From Ipomoea triloba (Eukaryota > Streptophyta > Magnoliopsida > Solanales > Convolvulaceae): a stretch of DNA of 64,000 bases. A program made the position numbers and the translations under genes. Within the stretch, counting starts at the first letter, position 1, and every line of letters begins with the position of its first letter. A model generated the notes under the pieces. It saw nothing but the letters and a program-made list of their open reading frames with translations. It searched no databases and had not been told where the DNA came from. Shown piece after piece: positions 1-17,673 of this stretch. Where the stretch lies: contig NC_044929.1 of assembly GCF_003576645.1 (NCBI RefSeq), positions 2,807,946-2,871,945 of the forward strand, written 5' to 3'.

Positions 1-25
1 GGGGGGGGGGGGGGGGGGGGGGGGG
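1..25. repeat. Poly-G homopolymer at window edge
   Basis: The first 25 bases are all G. Such a run is unusual in AT-rich plant DNA and may be an assembly or sequencing artefact at a contig or gap edge. It lies in or beside an intron of the DCL3-like gene, so it does not affect the coding exons seen here. Confidence 0.9.
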
Positions 26-400
26 AGGGTTGCTTTTTGACATGACTCTTTTCATCCTATTAAAACATATTCAGAGAAAGAACTTTAGATGTCAATATTG
101 TTGTTGTATTAACTCCTTTAAATGACATTTGTTCATAATGTAGTTGTTTCATCATAATTTTTCTATTAATTGTTATCTATTGGCACAATAAATATCAACT
201 CCTCTAAATGACATTTATTCATAATGTAATTGATTTCATTATGATGGTTTCGTTTGTGTACATATTGGTGCTATAAATATGATACACTGGTATGATTGGT
301 TTGTTATTTCTCCTCTGGTTTTGGCTGTTAGTCACTTGAATAGTTCATTTCTCCTAATGCTCGAGTCTCCACCATTGCCACTGTCTTTTCATATCTGCAG

Positions 401-3400
401 ATTGTGAAGAGCTTCCAGCTTTTGGCTATGATCCTTCTGTAACTGTTACTATGGACCATATATCTCCGAAGTTAAATTTGCTGTTTGAAACTATCAAATC
501 ATTTGGGTAATTGTACTTGATTGAATCAATTCCAGATTTACAGCCTCAAGTGACATTCTTACAATTTTCCTTCTTTCTTCTTGCTAATCTCTGTTACCTG
601 TCCTGGATGCAGCAAAAATCAAGTACCATGCCTCGTATTTGTTGAAAACACTTTAACAGCTAAAGTAATTGAGAGACTTGTAATGACAATAACTTGCTTA
701 CATCATTTCAATGTTTCGTATTTAACGAGAACAGAATTGCAAGGAGAAACTTTGGAATCCTTCTGCTCTAGAAAGGTATTAACACCTTACATGATTAACA
801 ATTGTTAATAGCCCTGAATTTTATTTGCTGACTACAAACTTATGTCTCAGGTGGATGTATTATTTACAACTGATGCAGATGTGGAGGGAATTAATCTACC
901 TGACTGCTCTTCTGTCATAAGATTCGATTTGCCAAGGACAGCTTCTAGTTATGTCCAATCTCAAAAACAAGCTTCTCAAAAAGATTTGAAGTACATAATA
1001 ATGCTTGAAAGGTGAATGAACTGAACAGCTGTTGTTATTCTCTTTCAAGATTTAGAATTTATGTGGATGTACTTTTTTCTTAAAAATATTTATTTATTTA
1101 TTATTTATTAAAAGCAAGAAATGGAAACAAAACACTACCAAATGGCTTACTCGTTTTATCACTTCAATGAATATGCAATAGCATAATACTCTGTACTTCA
1201 CTTTGCTGTTTTCAAACCCTTTGTTTGTATTTCAGGGGAAACGTAGAACAGAGAGATCAAATGTTCAATTTGATATGCAGTGAGTGTCCCGTGACAGATG
1301 TAGTGACAGATGTAGCTATAAGCAAGGAGACCAATGCTTCTGTTCTAAAACCATGTGAAATGAAGGAAACTAATGCATATTGCATAGAGGCAACTGGTGC
1401 ATCTGTGAATATGGATTCAAGCATCGCTCTGATAAATCGTTACTGTCAAAAACTAGGAGACAAGTATGGATACTTCTTATATGCAGAGTACCTAATAACA
1501 TCTTCATTTTAAGGATTAATAATTTATAAATACTTGTTAACATGCTTATGTTATGCAAACATGTCAAGTTTCTTAGAGGCATGAGATACTTGCAATTGAC
1601 ACTTGATTTTCAAACTTCCTGTCTAGTAAGTATATACTAGCTCAATTTACTGCTTATAATATCAAAACTACCTTTTTTCCCGTAGGCCGAATTTTGAGAC
1701 CATGTTGTTAGGGCAATTGCATAGATGCAAATTGACATTACCGCAAAAGGCAGCTTTTCAGACAATTATTGGTCCTGATAGTTCGAATGCTCGTCTAGCG
1801 AAAAAGCTTGTATGCTTGGAGGCATGCAAAAAACTGCATGAGCTGGGGGCGCTGAATGACCATCTTCTTCCTACTGGCTCAAAGCCTCCCAAAAAGGATC
1901 CCAATCTGAATGGTCAAAGTACTCAAATATCAACTTCGGGTGCAGGTCAGTCTTAATTTATACCAGCGTTTGACATTTTGACTTGTTCTTATATTGCCAT
2001 CACCTTAGCTTCTGTGCTCTAAGTATATTTTCATATTTTGCAACCTGGGACCTGTCTTATTGGCTTCAAAAACCATCTACCTCTTAATAAATTGAGGTTC
2101 ACTATTAAATGCTTCCAGGAACAACGAAGAGAAAGGAATTGCATGGGACAACCTGCATCAATGCACTGGCTGGAATGTGGGGAGAGGAGGAAGCTGAAGT
2201 AAACTTTCAAGCATATAAAATGGATTTCTGCTCTAGTGATCCAGAAGTGCAGTATTCCAAATATGTTCTTTTATTGGAACAAAAGCTAGACGATGATGTT
2301 GGAAATATTGAAGTGGAGCTCTTCTTACTTAAAAGAAACGTCAAAGCTTCTGTCTCCTCACTTGGGGAATTATGCCTGGACTCGGATCAGGTTCATACAT
2401 TTTCTTTTCTCTGCCCTATTGTGGATCTTTCATGTGTAGTTAATTCTAAAAATATGGTGTTTCGTATTCTCATAAACATTAAATTATTCTTGACTACCAG
2501 GTTGCAAAAGCAAAACGGTTTCAGGAATTCTTTTTTAATGGGCTATTTGGGAAACTTTTTACCAAAGTATCAGGTGAAAGAACGCTTATTTTTAACAAGG
2601 AAGAATCATCGTGGGAGAAATCGTACATGTACTTGCTCTTGCCCCTTGATACAACAGACCCTAGTCCTGAACCATCATGCATCGATTGGAATGGAATTCA
2701 ATCTTCTTTCTCTACTGTGGAATATTTGAAGAAAAATGCTTGGCTTAATGTTGAGATGTCTGAAGCTAATAGGAGGAATTCTTTACTGAATAGAAATGAT
2801 TCTGATGCAATGGATATTGATTGCACAGAGCTGATTCACTTGGCCAATAAATCAGTTCATGGAAACAGCGTGAGGAATATGGTGGTTGTTGCTATTCATA
2901 CCGGAAGAATCTATTCTATTTTGGAAGTTGTTACTAATTCTTCTGCTGAAAGCCCTTTTGAAGGTGGTAGTGATGAGATCCCGTCAACTTATTCATCATA
3001 TGCCGACTATTTCCTGAAAAGGTAGTCTATAATTCTATATCATCCTAACTTTGTGCCGCTTTGATAAGTTACCATTTCACACTTATGATAATGTGACTGT
3101 TCTGTCTGTTCATCAGGTATGGGATTATTCTGGTTCATCCTGAACAGCCGTTATTTCTGTTAAAGCAAAGCCATAATGCCCATAATCTTCTCGAAGACTT
3201 TAGGAACACAGGTCATCTCCTTTCCCCTGAAGGATTATTAATTTATTTTACCTTATATTCATTTTCATCCCATATGAATTTTGAGCCGTAGCTATTGTCC
3301 TTGAGGATTTTGATTTGAGCAATTGTTCTTGGTTTTTCCTTTCAGGTTTGTCCTCTGAAAGGAAATCAGAGAATGGCAGCAAAATGGCTTATATAAAACC

Positions 3401-6400
3401 ACAGCAACATGTTCACATTCCACCTGAACTTCTAATCAGTATTGATGTTAGGATTGATGTCTTAAGATCATTGTACTTGCTACCTTCACTAATGCATCGA
3501 CTTCAGTGCCTAATGCTGGCCAGCCAGCTTAGACGAGAGATTTCATGTCATTATGGCAACTCTCCCGTGCCAAGCTCATTGGTATGTAATTTTCATTTTG
3601 GAGAAAATAATATGATTAATCTCATGCCAATGACCTTGTGGTCTAGTGGCGCACCTGGTTGCACCCCCATATGAAAGGGGGTGGGTTCGAGCCTCAGTGG
3701 AGGCAATGCTGACTCATTGTGCTTCAGTAGGTTGAGAAAGTAGTTATGAACAGATACTACATTGTAACAGAGTCAGTAGTACTCAAAAATATGATTAATC
3801 TCATTAATTTATTGTGGCTAACTGAACATTTTTATTGATTAGGTTCTGGCAGCTCTCACAACTCAGAGGTGTAACGAGAGTATTTCCATGGAGCGTTTAG
3901 AATTGCTAGGAGATTCAGTTTTGAAGTATGCTATGAGCTGTCACCTCTTCCTTAAATATCCCGATAAAAATGAAGGCGGGCTATCTGATAAGCGTAGATG
4001 GGCAGTTTGCAATTCAACACTTCATAAGTTGGGCATCAGTCGTGATATACAGGTAATGAATATATTCAATATACATATTCTTCTCTCGTTCAAGTGGGCT
4101 TTTATGACAATTATCTATTTCCTTTCAATTTTTATTTTCGTTGTACTTCTATAACAAATTTCTACTTGTAAAAGTTTTCAATTTATTAAATGCTATTGTT
4201 TGATCTTTTTGGGTTCATGGAGCTCTTCTCGGTTTTTTGCAGGGATATATACTAGACCGTCCATTTATTCCTCGGATGTGGACTGCCCCGGGACAACTTT
4301 CTATTTGGCCTTCTCCATGCAACCATGGTGTGGAGACATTACAAGTGCCTGTGGACGGGAAATTTTTCAGAGATGACGAGAAAGTGGAACTCGGGCAGTG
4401 CTGTGATAGAGGTCACAGATGGATGGTATCGAAAACTATATCGGATTGTGTTGAAGCACTTATCGGGGCATATTATGTAGGCGGTGGTTTGGATGCTGCC
4501 CTTAAGGCGATGAAATGGATTGGCGTGGATGTTGATCTTGACCTATCTCTGGTAAATGATACCATAAAAGCTGCGTCTCTCCACTCCTATACCCCAAGCT
4601 CGAAAGATATTGAAATCCTTGAGTCAAAGATCGGCTACGTATTTTCTGTCAAGGGGTTGTTATTAGAGGCCATAACGCACAAAACTAAGCAAGACCTAGG
4701 CGTCAGTTACTCTTACGAGGTTACTGAAAATTCTCCTCTTTACGTAATTACCATAAAATTATTATATCCATTTTTCTACGTTTTCTCTTATTGTTATATC
4801 TGTTGCAGAGGCTTGAATTTCTAGGAGATGCGGTATTAGACATACTGATTACTTTGTATCTCTATCAAAATCACACCGATGTTGACCCCGGGGAGTTAAC
4901 GGATCTACGTTCTGCCTCGGTCAACAACCAAAATTTTGCGCTTGCTGCCGTGAGGGCAAATCTTCATCCGCATCTTGAGCACTGCTCGGGGCTTCTTGAA
5001 AGCCAAGTATTGGCGTTTGAGAAGTCGGTGTCCAACTCTAGCTGCAACGCGGACTTGCTTATGGGCGGGAAAGCGCCCAAGGTTTGTTAAAATTGCCACT
5101 TGCGTGTTTGTCTTGATCTTGCTGAGTTGGCATTGCTTCGAACTTATTTGCTTTGTGTTACAGGAACTGGGGGACTTGGTGGAAAGTATTGTCGGGGCAA
5201 TACTTATTGATACCAAACTTGATTTGGGAAAAGTTTGGGAAATCGTTGAACCGTTACTTTCGCCCATTGTTACTCCCGAAAATTTGGAACTCCCTCCTTA
5301 TCGGGAATTGATCGAACTGTGTAGCTCTTTGGGCTACTTTTTAAAACAAGACTGGAAAAGAAAAGGAGACGTTGTTCATGCCGAGCTTTCGTTACAGCTG
5401 GAAGATGACTTGTTGGTCAAAGAGGGACTCGGACAGTGCAGAAAAGACGCAAAAGGGCAGGCGGCTCTTCTTCTTCTCAAAGACTTGAAGGTTTTTACCG
5501 CTCATTTGAGCTTCTGTTCCGTTCGTTCATCTTGCATTAGCTACTCTCTAATTCAGTTTTTTTCTCACGACAGAGTCGAGAAATCTCATCGAAGAGAAAT
5601 AGACCAGAGATCGACCTTGTTGCTGTTCCTTTAGCTGGAGTTCCTTTGCTAACCGCTGATAGCTCTAGCAGTCCTTGTAATAATTCAAATAACAACATTC
5701 CAGGTACGAGCTGTTTATTTTCTTTGCGGAGTATGGGTAAGAAAGATTTCTCCGATATTTGAATTCTACCAACTTGTCATAAAGTTCAAAAGCATGGTGT
5801 TATCGTTCGGGTCAAGTTCACTCAATTGGGCTATAATGCACCCATGGCCTTATAAACCTGGTGAACACAAAATGGACCGAACAAGCTCTAATACCATGTT
5901 ATAATCTAAGATTGGGCCAGGTCACTTAATTGAACTATAATACTCATAGGCCAAACCACACTAAAAGATTGAATCCAATCAATTCTCTAGGACTCTTAAC
6001 AACAATACATTTGTGTATACCAATAAGCTAGATATTGAGCTTGAGCTCGGTATGAAAACATTGACAATGGTTGCATGAATGGCGTTTATTTTCTTTTGCA
6101 GAAATTCCGCCAATCAACATGAAAAAGGGAGGGCCTAGGACTTCGCTTTTCAACCTCTGCAAGACACTTCAATGGCCAATGCCTACAATCGATCCATTGG
6201 AGACTAAATCAAAGTACGCCAAACAAACACTTCGCATTTCTTTTTCGTCTGTTAATTACATATTCAACACTGTATAACTAGTAAAATTATCGGCACAGGT
6301 CTCTGATTGAATTTGGCGAGTCGTCTGAAAGGAGGACGGGCTTCATTAGCTTTGAATCTCGAATCACCTTGACAATTCCTAACGTTGGAGCAATTGAGCT

Positions 6401-6506
6401 CTTGGGTGAAAAACAACCCGACAAGAAGAGCTCTAGTGATTCTGCTGCACTTGCCATGCTTCGTGAGCTTGAACGACAAGGAAAGGTCATCGTTCGCAAA
6501 GAATAA
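401..6506 (+). CDS. DCL3: Dicer-like protein 3 (DCL3-like), C-terminal part
   Basis: Endoribonuclease that cuts double-stranded RNA. In plants DCL3 makes the 24-nt siRNAs of RNA-directed DNA methylation in the nucleus. Sixteen exons are visible: 401-506, 613-775, 851-1011, 1236-1463, 1686-1945, 2119-2390, 2501-3021, 3117-3211, 3346-3581, 3843-4052, 4243-4719, 4809-5081, 5164-5490, 5574-5703, 6102-6213 and 6299-6506. They join in frame to 1,258 residues; the N-terminal DEAD helicase lies left of the window. In order they encode the helicase C lobe, the Dicer dimerisation domain (TKRKELHGTT), a PAZ region (HIPPELL), RNase IIIa (ERLELLGDSVLKY, SDCVEALIG), RNase IIIb (ERLEFLGDAVLD, LGDLVESIVG) and two dsRNA-binding regions. 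The last one has the INMKKGGPR and DKKSS signature that points to DCL3 rather than DCL2 or DCL4. Catalytic acidic residues of both RNase III domains are present. Helicase motif VI is degenerate (see findings). A DCL3 paralogue is possible. Confidence 0.88.
3626..3787 (+). mobile_element. tRNA-derived SINE (family A), complete, in DCL3 intron
   Basis: A 162-bp insert flanked by a perfect 17-bp target-site duplication (AATATGATTAATCTCAT, 3609-3625 and 3788-3804). It has a Pol III A box (TGGTCTAGTGG) and B box (GGGTTCGAGCCTC) spaced as in a tRNA. The 3' part (GTTATGAACAGATACTACATTG) recurs in at least seven other places in the window. It sits in the intron between exons 3346-3581 and 3843-4052. 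Confidence 0.9.
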
Positions 6507-7415
6507 TCTTTTCCCTACTCGGGTAACTGTCAAAATTGTAACTGTGTAACCTGGATTAATGGTATGTCTAATTATCTTGTATCTAAACAATATGCAACAT
6601 TGAAGTTCAATTTCTTGTAAATACCATTCTGGTTTATGAGCAAATTGGAAAATGGTGGGTAGTGATCATTTACATGTGTCTGCAATTTTCAGCATCGTTG
6701 AAAGGTTTAATCTTGCTACCTCTTTTTTTTTTTGATATTGTAGGCGTTGTTTGGCTAAAATTTGTTTCGACTTAAAAAAAAAATTTTTAAAAAAACTGTT
6801 TTAGGATTTTTGATTCATTTTATTAATTAATTAAAAAAAAAAAAAGAAGAAATTATTGTGAGCCTTGTTTGGCAATCAACGGTTGGTATATTTTTTCTGT
6901 TTTTTTTTCTTCTTTTTTCCATGCTCTCTCCTAGTTTCTCTTTCTTAATCGTACATGCAAAAACCATAATCGTACTTGTTTTAATATCAGTTCTCTTTCT
7001 TAAGAACTGATATTGTTGCTCTTAGGTCATTTTCATACATGGTTTTTAAATATTATTTTAGCCACATTTGATGTACAATTTTCGTTCGTTTTTTTTTTTG
7101 GGTTTATCAGTAAAGTTTGGCTCTTTTGATCAAGTCAAACAGTTAATATGAATGTTTGGTAAATAATATTGTAACTTAACTTATTCTCAAAAAAAAAATA
7201 TTTTAGCTTGACTTATTGATTTCAATATATTACAAACATATAAAATATTAATTGCATGTACAGAATATACAATTAACTTATCACAAATTAACTACGTAAA
7301 GCTACGATAAAAATTTGTGAAAAAAAAAAAAAATTAGTCCACGTGACATTGTTGATCAATTAATATGTATATAACCAGCTTCATTGGCGTAAGTGACATT
7401 TTACTCTCATTCCTT

Positions 7416-7769
7416 AGAGCATCTCCAATAGTTGTAGTTTTTGATGAACTTTTGCTGGGGTGAGTAGGAAGAGAAGATGGAAGAGAAGAGGAAAAAAAAA
7501 AAAAACAATTCTGATCCAAAATAAAGCAGATTTTTTATGTGCTTAGGGGCACATGCAATGCACGCGTCCACCGGGCGCGCAAAGTGCAAGAAGGTGCAAG
7601 GGACACGCGTTTGTTCGCTCCCTCTCTCCCCCACGCGAGCCTCACTTGCTTAGTCCAAAAATTTCTCCTCTTGCAAAGGCCCTCCACCTTCTCTCTCCTC
7701 TCCCTCCCTCTTCCACATCAGTCATACTTTCTCAAAAATCACATCAAGATCTACTAATAGAGATGCTCT
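7416..7769. mobile_element. MITE-like element with AGAGCATCTCC termini
   Basis: The left end AGAGCATCTCCAATAG matches the inverted right end CTAATAGAGATGCTCT with two mismatches. The roughly 354-bp interior is locally GC-rich (CACGCGTCCACCGGGCGCGC around 7561), unlike its surroundings. No transposase is encoded. Similar ends occur at about 36237-36709 and one at 57993. Confidence 0.65.
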
Positions 7770-8031
7770 TAAAAGATATCAAGAGTTCTCCTTTCATATG
7801 AAAACCTAATATAATCAACACTTTACTTTTTAACTGAGTCTGTTCGATACAAACGAGAATTAAAGTATTGTACAGTCTTAAAGATATCTCATATAATTAG
7901 GACGTACTCAAGACACTCATAATTTTTTTAAAAAAAATGTATAAGTTATTAAACAAACTTGGAAAATAAATTATTTCCGGACAAATAACCGAATAAACAA
8001 AGTAAAAGATTCCGAGTCTAAAAACAAAGCC

Positions 8032-8040
8032 CTATAAAAT
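8032..8040 (+). promoter_or_regulatory. Probable TATA box of TADA
   Basis: CTATAAAAT lies 226 bp upstream of the chosen TADA start codon, in a position consistent with a core promoter and a 5' UTR of about 200 bases. Confidence 0.5.
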
Positions 8041-8265
8041 CATACGAGTTGACTCAGTGATGCCATCATTTCCTGTGTGCTTGCTTGTTTGTTTCTTTGT
8101 TTGTCCCTCAACAGATCAATCTGATCCAACTCAGGACCTCTTTGGACGCCACCATAGCTTCAGTTTCTCCAAATCAACAAATTCTTGAATCTTGAAAACC
8201 CCATTTCTCTCCTCAAGGTATCTCTCTAACTCTATACTCCAATTCTCTCTTTGTACTCAATAGCC

Positions 8266-13671
<5,406 letters not shown>

Positions 13672-14536
13672 TCAGAACTCCTTGCTGTAAAATTCCATTA
13701 AGAGCTGTAAACTGTGATGGAACCTAGTTGGCTATTTTATTTGATGTCACTGGTGCCAAATTTTTCATATGATTCATTTCAAGTTTGGCTCACTGATGAT
13801 GTTGCAATAGAATGGTACAAATCAATCCAAGTGATTTTAGTTTTTCTTTTTTATAATAAAAGTTGTGCTTCATATATATATCTAGAACACCTTCCATTGT
13901 AAAAAGTGCAAATTTATCCAAACTTTGTATTTATGTTGATCTTGTGGACCTTATACACACAGCAGATTGCACTTTGCACTATTAGGTAGGTATAAATGTA
14001 CCACATAGTGTTCGAAAATGCACCGGAATGAAATGTACAAATGCACCACACCTAATGGTGCATTTTCGAACACTTTGTGGTGCATTTATGCGTACTTGAT
14101 GGTGAATGACCGCACGACCTCACGAAAAACTGACCCTATATATATATATAGAAGCCAAGTGTAAGTTATTTGCATTTAAGTGCTGCATCAAAGAAACTAA
14201 GGGGTTGTTTAGTAATTTGGAAAAATGGAGAATTTTCTAAAAAAATAGAGAATTGAGGAAGTGGAAGAATAAAAAATGGAGAACTTGTTTACTAAATTTC
14301 TTTTTCCAATTTGAATCTCATCTCCATTCTTCCACTTCTAATACAATTTTGGAGAATAGAAAGAAGACATTCTCCAATTCTCCAAATGGAGAGATGGAAA
14401 ATTCGGGTGAACAGTACATGGCCTTGGGAGGTTAGCGCTTCGATCCCTGTTGGGCACAAATACTCTTCCTTTTCCTTTGTTACATGCGCACAAACAGATT
14501 TGTTATTATTATTTCTTTTGTGCTTATGCGCACAGA

Positions 14537-14575
<39 letters not shown>

Positions 14576-14598
14576 GTTACATGCGCACAGATTTGTTA

Positions 14599-14633
<35 letters not shown>

Positions 14634-14850
14634 GACTTGATAATTATGGACACGACTCATTAACACGACACGAGACCGGGCACAAAAATAACGAATTAGT
14701 GTTTAGCCTCAACGTGTCCTGGGTCGTTTACGGGTTGACCCGTTATGTTTCGTGTCTTAACAGGTCAACCTTTAAACCAATTAAGAACCCGTTTAACCCG
14801 TTAATATTATCGTGTTAATCCATTTACACGAACCCATTTACATAAACTTG

Positions 14851-14882
<32 letters not shown>

Positions 14883-15425
14883 CTTTGTTTTATACATATA
14901 CAAATGTTATATGGGGTGATTGTATTTAATGAAGTTTTTTTAGTATTTTGTTTTGTAATCAAACTATGTACTAAAACTAAAGAAATGAAGAAATTTGAGA
15001 AATGGAGAAGAAAATTTGGAAAACTGGAGAAATGGAAAACTGAAGGAATGGAGAAGGAAAAATAGAAAACTGGAGAAATAGAAAATTGGAAATGGAAAAA
15101 CAGAAAAATGAAGTAAACCAACCGTAAAGTTGTTCATACATCAAACACTGAATTTGGTGAGCTCTTTGGTAATGTCTAATTGTCAACTGTTTCACTGTGT
15201 ACAGGCTATATCTAGCCTTATCAATACAAAAATTTTGACTAGGTTGGACATTTACATGCATGCTTAAACAAAACAATAAGGGGATAACCCATTGTTTCTT
15301 AAGTGGAAGATTTTTATCACAACAGATAGATATAATTATCAAACTCCTTGTAGATATATTTGATCTGTACATACAATGGCTTTGATCTGTAATCAATTCA
15401 GTAAATCCCTTCAAGCTTGATTTGC
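13672..15425. other. Intergenic repeats between TADA and DNL gene
   Basis: The two genes converge here. The stretch holds a 31-bp imperfect inverted repeat (13994-14024 with 14057-14087, 29 of 31 matching), a candidate MITE at 14203-15127, and (TTA)n microsatellites at about 14536-14573, 14600-14632 and 14858-14882. Long Tyr or Ile runs in translation are only these microsatellites. I see no gene. Confidence 0.7.
14203..15127. mobile_element. Candidate composite MITE with nested TTA-flanked insert
   Basis: It starts GGGGTTGTTTAGTAA and its right end, inverted, reads GGTTGGTTTACTTC, a weak terminal inverted repeat. Both arms are rich in GGAGAA and TCTCC blocks that are roughly complementary. 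Between two (TTA)n tracts lies a different sequence (about 14634-14850) with repeated CGTGTC and AACCCGTT motifs. Boundaries are approximate. Confidence 0.4.
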
Positions 15426-17673
15426 CTATGAATCCTCACCAATTTCATCTCCCAAGTTGTACTCAACTACAAGTCCAAGATTGTCAACCAATTTGTGATA
15501 CTTAGAGCACCCTGAACACTGTAAAAGTATGCATTTCCAATTACTTCCAACAAAAATGGACAGCACACTTACAAAGAATGCATAATAAGAAAAAAAAAAA
15601 AAAGATTTAAAAAGAAAACTAATGTGGTGGAAATCAGGAAAATGCACAAGTTCACACTTAAATAAAGAATATTCATGCCATTGGCATTGGCAAATTATAC
15701 CACATTCTATACCTGCAGTTAACAGTTTCTGTACTTGTAGCTATCATATTATATGTCAGAAATTGTTAATTGTAGATACAGACTGTGTTAACTGAAGGTA
15801 CAAACTTTTTGTATCAGGGTTCACAATGCAATATGAACCCTGATCCATGATATAACAATTGATTGGCATTGCACCATAACAAAATGAAAACAATAGGTAT
15901 AGGCTGACACAATAATCCCCCATAAAAAGCATTTGAAAGAAAAAGGTATGCACATGGACTTGAAGAAGATGGACCAAGATATACAAGACAGTGATGTGAC
16001 CATGATAAACTTGTAATTAAGTACCTGCACATAGACAAGTCCTCTTTCATAAGCTAATCTGTTTATTAACCTTTGGGATCGCACACCACATGCATTGCAT
16101 GTGAAAGTTGCTAACAAGCTTCTCCTTGGGAGCTTCAAGTCAAAAGCCACTTCCTGCAATTGGGCATCTATCAATCTTGTAGATATTCATAAATAATAAG
16201 TTCACAGCATCCTTTCAAAAAATAATAATAGTAATAAGTTCACAGCATAATTATGATATAGATTGAATATTGGATTGATTTACACAATGCTGATGTTAGT
16301 AAGCAACACGAGTCCGCTATATACTTGGAACTCAGATTCAACAAGGTATGGAATGATATAAACAGCGATGACATTAAGAAATGGATGGAAACATAGGAAA
16401 AAGGAGGCAATAAAGAACTATAGTGTATAATTAAGAAGCACTTCATCACTTGGACAGTTTAGTTCGATGTGCTTCATGAAAAGATTCATGTTAACCCACT
16501 AATGAACATAATTGAAACATTACAGCCATCAAAGGTAGAAGTGTAAAACAGTGGACAGGTTTAGTAGTAGTTTGGTTAATAATTGATCTTCTACTGCAGC
16601 TTGTAGCACAATAATTCCAAGGGAATCAGTTTGTTTCTTAGCCACATAATGATCCAATGAATCATTACACCTCAAGAAATGTAATCCATTATTACCCTCA
16701 AGAAATGTAATCCACGTAATGATCATCTTTTTGATAAAGTCATTTTGCATGTAATCAGCTATCAGCTGCTAATTTACCAAACATCTTTCTACGATCAGCT
16801 AAGACTATCAACTAATCAATCCCACTAACCTAATCAACTAACATCTATTTACAAAACACGCCCATAAATAAAATTTTAAAATACTCATGTACTAAGTAAA
16901 ATTTTAATTGAGTTTAATAGTTTTGTTCAATCTAACGGTTAAAACAACTTTTTTGAAGCAATAAAAAGTTAAAGAGTAAGACTAAAACAACTACCAAAGA
17001 ACAATTGAAAGACTAAAAATGCAATTTTTCCCTTACTGAATTCTAACCTAACAATGCATTTCTTAATATTTCCAATTAACTTTAAACCACAAAATTGCCA
17101 GTATAGACATCATAATTCAACAAATACAAAACAATGGATAATAAACTAGCTAAATTTGAGTTAACGGGTAAAGAATAAAGATTAAGAACACAAACAAAAG
17201 CCCTTCCATTATCCCAACAGACTAGAGCAAGCATAGAATGGCAAAAGCATTAGAATTACGTACCGCGGAAGAATCATTCGACCCTGATTCTGGCAAATTT
17301 TCAGGAGTATCTTCCACTAAACAAGACACTGTCGGCCTCCGAAACAGCTTCTTTTTTGCCTCCCATTTTTGGTAAGAAATCCCTATCCTGTAACGCAGAG
17401 CTAAACAGTCACATACACATCGATTCATACAAATTAATTCTTGTGTAGTCTCGAGAATGGAGTGTATAAGGATAAATGCAGGCATAAATGTTGGGGGGTG
17501 GGGGCTAACCTCGTGGATTTGAGGGGTTTAGAATTGTTATTGGGTCTGAAGAAGTGATGGCATGGAAGGGAGGAAATGGTTAAATGGGTTTTGAAATTGG
17601 TTGATTCGGAGGATTTGAGAGGCTTGGGATTATGAAAGGAGCTGATTCTGCTTCCCCAAACGCTTGCAGCCAT
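15426..17673 (-). CDS. DNL-type (Zim17-like) zinc-ribbon protein, organellar
   Basis: DNL zinc-ribbon proteins bind organellar Hsp70 and keep it soluble; plant members are found in plastids and mitochondria. Exons on the minus strand are 17673-17510, 17387-17264, 16153-16025 and 15518-15426, giving 169 residues. The first about 55 residues (MAASVWGSRISSF, rich in Ser, Asn, Lys and Arg) look like a transit peptide. The zinc ribbon covers the last about 70 residues: FTCNACGVRSQR, then VQCSGCSKYHKLVDNLG, so the two CxxC pairs and the D-N-L signature are present. An upstream in-frame extension exists but the MAAS start fits a targeting signal best. It converges with TADA and diverges from the beta-propeller gene. 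Adjacency to TADA matches my memory of At1g68720/At1g68730. Confidence 0.85.

Larger units (their letters stand above)
6507..8265. other. Intergenic region between DCL3 and TADA
   Basis: It holds the DCL3 3' UTR, AT-rich DNA, long A and T runs, a TGTTTGG-type element near 6745-6900, and the MITE at 7416-7769. The TADA promoter lies at its right end. I see no gene. Confidence 0.7.

Noticed and set aside
3640..3720. A tRNA gene in the DCL3 intron
   Set aside because: A and B boxes are present, but no acceptor-stem pairing is seen and the same sequence recurs with poly-A tails and target duplications, so it is a SINE.
8251..8265. TADA start at 8251
   Set aside because: The codon there is TTG; the first ATG in frame is 8266.
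14450..14818. Open frame with long Tyr or Ile runs
   Set aside because: The runs are translations of (TTA)n microsatellites, not a protein gene.
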